The notes under the pieces: model-generated
Database searches by the model: none
What the model was told of the DNA's origin: nothing
The model's input: only the letters and a program-made list of their open reading frames with translations
DNA from: Vitellaria paradoxa
Lineage: Eukaryota > Streptophyta > Magnoliopsida > Ericales > Sapotaceae
Length of the DNA: 64,000 nt
Assembly: GCA_019916065.1 (NCBI GenBank)
Contig: CM034241.1
Location: 6,239,920 to 6,303,919 of the forward strand
Reading direction: 5' to 3'
Shown: piece after piece, positions 56,034 through 64,000 of the stretch
Position numbering within the stretch: position 1 is the first letter of the stretch
How the letters are laid out: each line of letters opens with the position of its first letter
Translations under genes and position numbers: made by a program

Positions 56034-57228
56034 AATATGTTGGTTTCATTGAAAAATCAATCTTCACCAACCATTTGAGGGCATGGTAGTCTTTTGTCAA
56101 ATGACGTGCAAGAAGTCATGGGGGTTGTTTGCATCAGTCGGGTTAGAGGCGCTGCATGCAACAGCTAAAGGATAAAGACTAATTACCTTAATTTTCTTAA
56201 AATTTGAACTATTATATTAAAACAATTAATTTTAATTTTGTTTAAATTAAATTAAGACCATTAGATGATATAAAAAGATTAAAACTTGTTCTTTCACATT
56301 CAATTACTGCAGTGAAAAAAAAAATTAAATAAGATATTTGAATGGTGAGTACTTTCATTCCACTAACTCTCTTTTATAATTTATTTTTTATTAATTAAAA
56401 TTACATAATTATTTTTTATTTTTATCATATATTTTGCATAATTATAATATTATAAATTCTTTTATAAAAAATTTAAATAAATACATAATTATAAATACAT
56501 ATTTTTAAACAATATTAAAAAGATAACTTGCGAAAATATTTTTATCTTTCCAGCTTTTTGACAAACGACCATTGTAACCTTAATTTTTGAAAAAAACCGT
56601 CTCATGGCACGTGAGTAATTAACTTTATTACAATAAAAATTTTCAATTCCAATTTTTTTTTAAAATTTTTTTTATTATAAAAATCATATTAAGTTTTTAG
56701 AATAGTGATGCTTATGGTTTGTTTAATAATTTTTGTTTTTTTTTTTTTTCGTTTACAAGTTATATCATATTTTTTTGATATTTTGATTTACTTAATTTAG
56801 TAGTTTTTTTTTTAAAGGTCATGTAAACCCCTGCTAATTAAATGACTTGGTGTTAAATTATCTAAAGAAAAATAAATTTAATAAATTAAATTTTTTATTT
56901 GATTAAGTTTAAAAATAAAATAAAATAAAATAAAATTATTTTTAACATACTTATTAAAATATAAATATAAATATAAATAAAATTCATTTCAACGTTTAAA
57001 ATATTTTTCTCCATTCTCTTGACCAAATTAAGTTTGTTTATTCAAACTTGTATACATTTATTTATGGGTGACAATTATCTCATTTTAAATTATATATAAA
57101 AATTGCTAATTAAAAGTGATAGTTTTATAATTTTAATCAATGAAAAAAAATAAAATAAAATAGAATGTAAAAAATTATTTATAAAGCACAAATAGACTCA
57201 TTTATAATTGAGTTGCAATTTTGTTACA
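56034..57228. other. Inverted counterpart of 9865-11030
   Basis: No gene is seen. The conserved island near 56090-56150 matches 10921-10990. An extra stretch with CAATTACTGCAGTG (about 56300) may be another relative of the hAT MITE. Confidence 0.5.
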
Positions 57229-57639
57229 CTTTTGAGCAGTGTCGGCTATCCACGGAAGGTATTTATCGGCTATTAGGCAACTTGGACGGGGATTGAGATC
57301 TTTAAACAATTGATCGAACGGTTGCTGCAACAAAGGAATTGCAACTAAGAATAAATTCTTTGCAAGGGCTAGGGGAACTGTGTCTAAACTTTCACAACCC
57401 TCCGGTAAGCCTGACTCCGCCGACGGGAACCTGATTTGGAGGAGTCGGATCGGGAGGCCGGATTCGATCCAGCGGTTGACGATTGAGCTGAATCTGGAAG
57501 CGATGTGAGGTGTGGTGATAACAGTGGTGGTGACACCGCGTTATGCCAATAACTTGGCCATGTCTATCATGGGGATGAAGTGGCCTGGGGACATTAAGGG
57601 TACTAAAACAAAGTGAAGCTGGTGCTTCTGTGAAGCCAT
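57229..57639 (-). pseudogene. UGT fragment F, N-terminal 130 codons
   Basis: The minus strand starts at ATG 57639 with [10 protein letters not shown] and keeps the catalytic His (SPGHFIPM). Codon 34 is TAA (57541-57543) where UGT B has CAA. The four-C run missing in UGT B is intact here. At diagnostic places (W57, Q68, V88) it agrees with UGT B, not C. The match ends after DTAQK, where sequence equal to about 9865 begins, so the breakpoint is sharp. It faces UGT B and C and could yield antisense RNA. Confidence 0.9.
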
Positions 57640-57709
57640 AGCAGCTAGCTCGGAGAAGTGTTATCGATGAATTAATTGATCATTAATAACACAAGAAAAC
57701 CTTCTGAAG

Positions 57710-57745
57710 ACGCGCGTGCGTATGTGCGTGTATATATATATATAT
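57710..57745 (-). promoter_or_regulatory. Alternating purine-pyrimidine tract before fragment F
   Basis: 36 bp of strictly alternating CG, TG and TA steps, at the position of the (TA)n promoter tract of UGT B and C. It begins about 71 bp before the ATG of F. Confidence 0.5.
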
Positions 57746-57895
57746 TGAGTCAATACTGTATACGTTCAGGATATTTGTACTAATTTACTAGTTTTTTACG
57801 CTCATTGTAGAAAAGTAAAAGCTTGTAAAATAGCATGGTAGAGTTAGAAAAATTAATAAAAAAATGTAAATATTCTCATCCCTTCATATATACTT

Positions 57896-58159
57896 ATGGT
57901 ATGTGAAAGTTTACAACCGCTTCCCGTAAAGAGTGTGCTCAGGGCGAAGCACGTTCCGTGACCCTAGCTGGCAAAGGGCTACGAAGGGTAAACCAACCTA
58001 GATAAGTCCTGGCTGACTGACTCGATCGAAGGAGCTGTTAGAAGTCCGTTACAATAAATAGTAGACTGTCCTCCCCAAGGAGAATTGAACTTAGAACCAT
58101 GTGGATCAAGCCCTTCAGCCGCTCTCGAACCCCACTCAACCAGCCCGAAGAGTCCCTTT
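57896..58159 (-). mobile_element. SINE, tRNA-derived
   Basis: A 264-bp insertion has a 10-bp duplication ATATATACTT (57886-57895 and 58160-58169). On the minus strand it starts AAGGGACTCTTCGGGCTGG, with an A-box-like GGTTGAGTGG and a B box GTTCAATTCTC (about 58080-58094). It is GC-richer than its surroundings. The equivalent place in copies 1 and 2 (about 4140 and 20440) is empty. No long A tail remains. Confidence 0.75.
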
Positions 58160-58551
58160 ATATATACTTGTTTTGTAACAATGATGACCCAAACGCCCTC
58201 ATGAGCATACAAATTTTATATTTAAAATTAACAATGATTGTGGCCTTATTTCATTGAACTTCTTTGAAGGTTACTTTGAGACCGTTTGGCCCACCAATTT
58301 TTTAAAAAAATAATTTTTATCAAAATTTTTTTAATTTTCTCTACCTGGCATAAGATAACTTTCTTCAATTTTTATTAATATTTTTAAATTTTTATCATCT
58401 TTTTTTAACTTTTTCTGATTTTTTCTAATTTTCTCCATTTTTTAATTTTTTTAATTTTATTTTTTTTAAATTTTTACAAAATATTACTAAATATCTAATT
58501 AACATTAAAGTGACTCGTGTCATTGGTAAGTGTAAAGTTTTATTTTTTTAA
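58160..58551. other. Inverted counterpart of 3790-4110
   Basis: No gene is seen. AT-rich with GTTTGG/CCAAAC text, alignable with copies 1 and 2. Confidence 0.5.
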
Positions 58552-58758
58552 GTGGTGCCAAACGGCAGCGTACTTGCTGGTTTCAAAAGACAACTTCCAA
58601 TTGGACAATCCATGTTTAGACGTTTGTGGGCTGTCGAATATATACCTTGTCATTTTGTCGATTGTAAAAAAACTTGGGAATTATATATTTGTAGTTACCA
58701 TCACATGCTCAAAGGGCAGATGCAGGTGAGGCCTAGTAGCCGCCTCTATAGATTTTAA
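58552..58758 (+). other. Conserved exon-like ORF, inverted copy
   Basis: 68 codons, counterpart of 3580-3786 and 19855-20076. It shares GQSMFRRL and AVEYIPC. Differences include replacement changes at otherwise shared places (Cys in FVDCKK, Trp in RRLWAVEY). Function unknown. Confidence 0.4.
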
Positions 58759-59237
58759 AAATTACACTATGAGTCTGCTACTTCTTTCCATATTTATACA
58801 GAAATCTCACATTTTTTTTCGTTGTTTTCTCTCTTTCGTCCCACGATTTTTTTCCAATTTTGTCTCTTTTTACTCTGTTGAATACAATTTCTGGTCCGCC
58901 TTGCACTCTCTCATAAATCATGAACAGACAAGCTCATTTAGAGCTTTGGTAGCTAGTCCCTATCAACAATGTAAATTGGATGGAGAAAAGTTCAAGCCGA
59001 ATCCTTTTCAGATCAAACCACTTGTAGAAAAGTAGACGAAAGTTTTATTTGTGTACAGTATCTCCATGTTTCTTGTAAGCAATAAATAAGAATGTAAATA
59101 GATAGAGTATCTACTCAATTAGTAAATTTTATTATCAAACTCATTTTTTTTTTGTGTCATTACCGTCTTAAATTCATTTATTTTTTAAGTTGAAATATCA
59201 AATCTATCCCGTCCCAAACTCTCAAAATCCAATTAAA
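58759..59237. other. Inverted counterpart of 3200-3580
   Basis: No gene is seen. The stretch around 58975-59040 (TTTTCAGATCAAACCACTTG) is conserved in all three copies. Confidence 0.5.
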
Positions 59238-59388
59238 AGGGCGTTTGGAGTGACAAAAGTGAAATAAAGTGAGATAATTTGAGATAATTTATGAGTTCGG
59301 AATTTGTGCAGTAAGATAAAAAGTGAATAATTTTATAAATTTTCAGAATTATTAAGTGTTTTATATCACGTCAAACGAACCATAAGTT
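59238..59388. mobile_element. Short MITE, relative of 2187-2553
   Basis: About 150 bp with ends GGGCGTTTGGAGTGA and, inverted, GGTTCGTTTGACGTGAT. Interior GCAGTAAGATAAAAAGTGAAT as in the 2187 element. Copies 1 and 2 lack it at this place. Confidence 0.65.
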
Positions 59389-62300
59389 TAATACATGGTT
59401 ATTGGTTATGTTGCCTCATGTACATTTTTTTGTCTAATCTAGCTATAAGTAAAACAATTACAAAGAAAACTAAACATAAATAAAATTTAATATTTCCAAC
59501 ACAAATTTATTGTTCTACACTTAAACAAAGTAAAAATAAAAGTATTTAAAAGAATTACAAATTAAAAAAAAATGTTTACAATAATAAAATTTCAACGATT
59601 CTATAAGGAAGCTTGGAAACTATTTTCAAAAAGTCTGCAATGTTAAGTTATAAAAGAAGAAAATTACTTAGATTAAACCAAAAGAAAAAAAAAATCATGA
59701 GAATGCTACTAAACTCAAACTACATTTTTTTTTTTTATGTTTCTTAAAAAAAAAATTCTAAAATAAGAATTGACTTCTTGATTGTACTTACTTTTTAATT
59801 CCCAAACTCCTTTTTCCCTTTCTTAATTGGTGATCAGTAACATCATATATTGATACAGCTACTACCCTTATAATTTTTGACAATTATACTAAGAAATATA
59901 GCAACCAAGCAATGAGGACGACAGCATGGATTCTTTACGCGATAATAGAATACGGAACAGAACATAGTTATATAGAGGAGAGTTCAGTGGTTTCAACCAA
60001 AGAATGAGACTAGGAGGAGAGGGTTTAAATTGTATTTAGGGGTTGCGATAGCAAAATAATAACTAATAAATAGACCTAGGGCAAAAGATAACAAAATTTC
60101 ATAAATGATCAAATCCTAAATTTAAGTAATTTTATTTTAGGAATAAAATTATAAATATATTATATTATATTAAATGGGTGCTTAGTGGGTACCGGGTACT
60201 CAGTACCTTACAGACAAATTCCAAACTCATTCCTAACTTGTACGGGTATTAAATTTCAAATCCAAACCTATCGTAATCTAGTTAAAATATTTTCTAATGA
60301 ATTTCTATCGAATTTAGTAAAGTCGATCTTGCGTGCCGGTTTAATTGACATTTCTCAAGATAAAGAAGAAAGTAATATTTGTTTGGGCAGTTTCATTTAT
60401 GAACTTTTTGACTACTTTTGGAAAATAATCCATCAAGATATCTTATTATTATAATGATCCATTTTGTTTTGAATCTCTGAATAGAAACTTGGTTAAAAAA
60501 TTATTTATGAATTATTTTATTTTAGTTGGCTTACACTTTTTTAAGAAAGGTAAAAAGATATGAGTCATCTTATGGAAAGTTATTAGCAAAAAGGATATAT
60601 GAGAATGGAATAGAATGATTAAGTTTAAAAATTAATGGAATAAAAAACTGAAATTCGATCATGAATTTTTTCAAAATTAGTAGAACGATGCTGACAAAAA
60701 ATTTATGATGCATATTTATTATCTTGGTTTTGAATATTTGTCAAACAATTTCACTTAACTAGAATTATGATTAGATTTAAATATTTGTTTTCCTTATTTT
60801 ATTATTTTTGGAGAATATTTTTTTCTTTATTTTGTATCCGAATTTGGCATTTAGTCAAATATGTTTTTTTAGTATTTTTTTTTAATTTTTTCCTAGTTTC
60901 CTTAATATTTCCCCCCTTATTAGGATTTTAGCATTCGAAGAATTTTCTTTTTTAAATCAATACATGTGTAAGGGTTAGAGAATTGATTTTAATTAAGAAT
61001 TTTATTATTAGAGAAACTATTTCTATTTTCATATTTTATTTATTTGGACATCCTAAGAATTAATGGAGTTTAAACTCCATCAATTTCTCCCTCTTCAAAT
61101 TCATCTGCTTTATTGTATCACTCTTCCATACTCGCATATTATATACTAGAGATGGGTACACACATTGTGTGATTTTTAATAAATTTTATTTTTTTAAAAA
61201 ATAAAATTGTATAAAAATTAGAAAAAGTGGCTCAAATAGTAATTAATAAGTAGTTAATGATATTTAAGTAAAAAATAACTAATTAATAAATATTTTGAGG
61301 AGACAAGTTATAAAAGTAGTGAGTTGTTAAAGTTCATTTAAAGAAGATAAAATTATAAATGAATAAAATTATTTAGTTAGGTAGTAGTTATAAAAATTTT
61401 ACTTTTTGATGCCATTGAAGTTATAGAAAAATTATAAGAAATTTAAGGTTATTATGAGATGAAGAAAAAAATTTATAAAATAAAATTTCATAAATTTTAA
61501 AATCTTACAATTAGCTTTAGTGTTTACTTATATGAATAAAAGTATGGGAATTGATATTGTATAAATTAGCATGAACAAAGGCAAACACGTCCTATATCCA
61601 TATACAAAAATACTATGCCAACTCCCTTAACTTAGATCCTGAATTACACCTTAACCCAAGACAACGTCATTTTGCAATTATCTCATGTAATTTTCACAAA
61701 ATTAATAAATTTTAATTTTTTCTGAATATTCACATATTAGATAGAAAAAGTAATATTTTTTCATGAAGTTGCACTTTAAAATAAATTGATTATAAAGTAA
61801 ATTAATTATTTAATATCCATATTACATTTTATATGTATATTAAATTTTACTATATTTAAATATAAATAAAAATTATAAATTCTGTGAAAACTACGAAAGA
61901 CAATTATAAAACAACGTCGTTTTGGGCATTAGGCTTAAGAAAAGAGAGTGCGCTGCAATTCTGTACCCATATACATTGCCGTCGAGGGATAATGATTTTG
62001 TAGATGATGTTCGCGGGTCCTACCGAAGCAAATGAAATCGGCATCTTCTTGTAGGTGAATAAGACAGACGGTGGAGCTGCCGGTTCTTCACGCTAGTTGA
62101 AATATAAATTTATAATAAGTAACCGACAATCTAGCTAGCCAGTTAATAATTCTGAAATAGCTTTTACACCGAAAAGTCTATTTATGTATGCTGATTGCGG
62201 TGAAAAATATATCGTCACCAATCATGGTACTGTTCTGTCAAATGAATTAATTTGCAAGAAATCATGTTGTTTTGTGTGGTCCCCCCACGGAAAGCAGTAA

Positions 62301-62404
62301 AACAAGAAAATTGCAGGCCGGCAGTGCTGCTTCTGACGCTTTCCAAGAATTTCCAGTTTTCAATTAAAATTAATAAGATTTCGGCTCTACTTACTCCAAT
62401 ATAA
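59389..62404. other. Right part of the inverted copy
   Basis: No gene is seen. Bases 60420-61150 match 2070-3180 inverted and 61960-62390 match 1020-2000 inverted. 59400-60180 has no clear counterpart. 61150-61525 is an extra AT-rich insert with a CTAG end and a small hairpin (CACACAATGTGTG), possibly a Helitron relic. Confidence 0.45.
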
Positions 62405-62804
62405 GCACCGTTTGGGATTCTGAAAAATAAAATAAATTTTTAAAAAATTCTGTTTTACTTCTCACCATTATTAATTTAAAATTTTCTCTTTTTACTAAAA
62501 ATTCAAAATTCGTTTAAAAAAATAAAAAATTTAGAAAGAGGTTAATCGAATGCGTAAATTTTTTTTGACAATCATATTCTCCTAGTTGAAAATTTTCAAA
62601 CGATTACCATTGTTACTATTTTTTTATGAATTTTTTTGAATCCGTGGAAACGGATTTGAAAAATCGTTTCCACGGTTTTGAAAAAATGAGTGTTATTTTT
62701 TGAATCCGTTAGAACGGTTTTACCAAATCGTTTTAACGGATTTTTCCGCCAAAATTAATCCAAATCACATTTTTTCTTGTTTTTTATCATTCCAAACGCC
62801 ACCA
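62405..62804. mobile_element. Tourist-like MITE with two internal hairpins
   Basis: A 400-bp element with ends GCACCGTTTGGGAT and, inverted, TGGTGGCGTTTGGAAT, flanked by TAA (62402-62404 and 62805-62807). Inside are two adjacent hairpins: 62642-62675 (11-bp perfect arms CCGTGGAAACG) and 62703-62742 (14-bp arms AATCCGTTAGAACG, one mismatch). Confidence 0.65.
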
Positions 62805-63523
62805 TAATTTTTTTTAAAAAGCATAAAAAAAAATTTTTAATAAAACATCTCATATTAAAATAAATAGAATCTTTATATTTTAATTGTAACTATATAAGTT
62901 TTTCTTTTTTTTTTTATATCTATAGTATTATAGGGTAAATTCATAAGTTTTGTGAATTTTTTTTTTTTTTTGGTATAGTATTTTTTTGTAGAACTCGTTT
63001 ATTTTATTTTTTTCATTAATAACCCTTAACCATTAATAGCTATTTATAATTTGAAAGTGGTGTATAAATAATTTTTTAACTTTTGTAAGTTATTTAAGCA
63101 ATTTTACCCTTTTACTTTTTTGTTTTCTTAAAATGCCTTCTAACTGCGTACTACTTTAATAATGATCTTTTATTTTATCTAAATACCCTTTAATTATTTA
63201 CTATCTATTTAAATACCTTTAATTGATAATTACTCATTATTTATTGTTTTGAAATTTTTTTTAAATAAAATAACAAATTAATCAATGATATATAGTTTTA
63301 ATAGACCAATAGAAAAATTAAGTAAATATTTATAATTTACAAAATTAAAAAAATATTTTTATTAATTATTAAAAAAATTTACACGCATTATATGTGCATT
63401 GAGGTCTAATTTTCTAATAGGGTTGCCCACTAGTGTCAACCTTTAAATATTGTTTATAATGATATAGGTCATGAATGTACTATGCATAGAAGGGGCATCC
63501 CTGTGCGTATTGGCTTTGTCTCA
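62805..63523. other. AT-rich spacer
   Basis: No gene or named repeat is recognised. Several poly(T) runs. Confidence 0.35.
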
Positions 63524-64000
63524 TAGTTGTAGAATGGTCATCACTATTGTGCTGGCTCTGGCTCATCAACTTTCATTCGTATGTTTTGATTTATATGATA
63601 TTATTATTTATGAATGTCTTAATTAATACTGTAAATTATATATTATTGATTATGATAAATAATTTACGAAAAAGGATTTCATAAATAAGACTTGGCTAAT
63701 AGAAATGATTATGGAAGGAAATTTGGTTACATTCTTGATAGTATTTAAATGAAAATGGAATAATAGTTATACATTTTGATTATGACACTTACAATTGAAA
63801 TATGAAATTGAATAGACTGTTAAATTTTGGAGATAGGAACTCAGTCATTTGTTTGAGTTAGGGAAACCACTTATAATATGGTCACACAATTACAACCGAC
63901 ATACCCCCAAGATTGGGAGGTCCCTGGAAAGAGTATCGTTAGATTAGGGATTAGTAATTTTCAGTGTATGGATATGGCGGTTCCTCAGAATACGCTATCA
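63524..64000 (+). repeat. Direct repeat, right member (runs out of window)
   Basis: Matches 52498-53000 in the same orientation, with moderate divergence, and continues past the right end of the window. Confidence 0.7.

Larger units (their letters stand above)
54047..62390 (-). repeat. Inverted third copy of the UGT block
   Basis: Read on the minus strand it follows tandem copy 1: 62390-61960 matches about 1020-2000, 60450 matches 3170, 59000 matches 3330, 57639-57229 is the first 130 codons of UGT B, 57228-55400 matches 9865-11400, 54860-54790 matches 12340-12430, and 54639-54047 matches 1-505. The UGT body and about 5 kb behind it are deleted. It carries its own SINE and MITE insertions. 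Confidence 0.85.

Noticed and set aside
57896..58159. tRNA gene
   Set aside because: The B box and A-box-like text lie in a 264-bp unit with a target duplication, so it is a SINE; no cloverleaf is evident.
61150..61525. Second Helitron-like element
   Set aside because: A CTAG end and a 5-bp hairpin are present, but the 5' end and the insertion dinucleotide could not be placed.
1..64000. CRISPR arrays, bacterial operons, tRNA genes
   Set aside because: None were seen. Tandem repeats here are microsatellites, MITE units or local duplications, and B boxes belong to SINEs.

Overview
This is a nuclear DNA window from a flowering plant, most likely a eudicot. It is very AT-rich, has no operon logic, and its genes are intronless family-1 glycosyltransferases (UGTs) embedded in plant-type transposable elements: Ty3/gypsy with a chromodomain, Ty1/copia, an RTE-type LINE, tRNA-derived SINEs, Helitron-like, hAT, PIF/Harbinger and Mutator-like elements. 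I cannot name the species. No bacterial, organellar, CRISPR or tRNA-gene signal was seen.

The backbone is a UGT cluster (UGT73-like, plant group D by motif resemblance) with seven traces. A: only its 3' end is in the window (2-70, +). B: 4438-5927, +, full length but broken by one missing C. C: 20756-22246, +, intact, 496 aa. D: 33411-34964, +, intact, 517 aa. E: 49587-50358, +, a decayed sister of D. F: 57229-57639, -, an N-terminal fragment of B/C type. G: 54480-54639, -, a C-terminal fragment of A type. B and C lie in a tandem duplication (about 1.65-12.15 kb and 16.78-27.2 kb). A third copy is inverted (about 54.0-62.4 kb) and carries F and G with a large internal deletion. Comparing the three copies gives filled and empty sites for many transposon insertions.

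The most striking point is catalytic. Plant UGTs normally use a His near residue 20 and an Asp near residue 120. Intact C has Arg at position 20. Intact D has Tyr at 20 and Thr at the Asp position. Both keep a complete 44-residue UDP-sugar-binding PSPG box. B, which keeps the His, is frameshifted. So every full-length open UGT here lacks the canonical base, and the one with it is broken.

Layout: 0-12 kb UGT A end, B and repeats; 12-17 kb non-duplicated repeat-rich spacer with a 5S-like remnant; 17-27 kb second tandem copy with UGT C and an RTE LINE; 28-32 kb a nested inverted-repeat element; 33-35 kb UGT D; 35.7-41.0 kb a gypsy element; 41.5-44.4 kb a copia remnant; 44.6-50.4 kb pseudogene E, split in its leader by a very young copia element; 50.4-54 kb flanking repeats and a second 5S-like remnant; 54-62.4 kb the inverted copy; 62.4-64 kb a MITE and one arm of a direct repeat. 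All identity statements are by eye.
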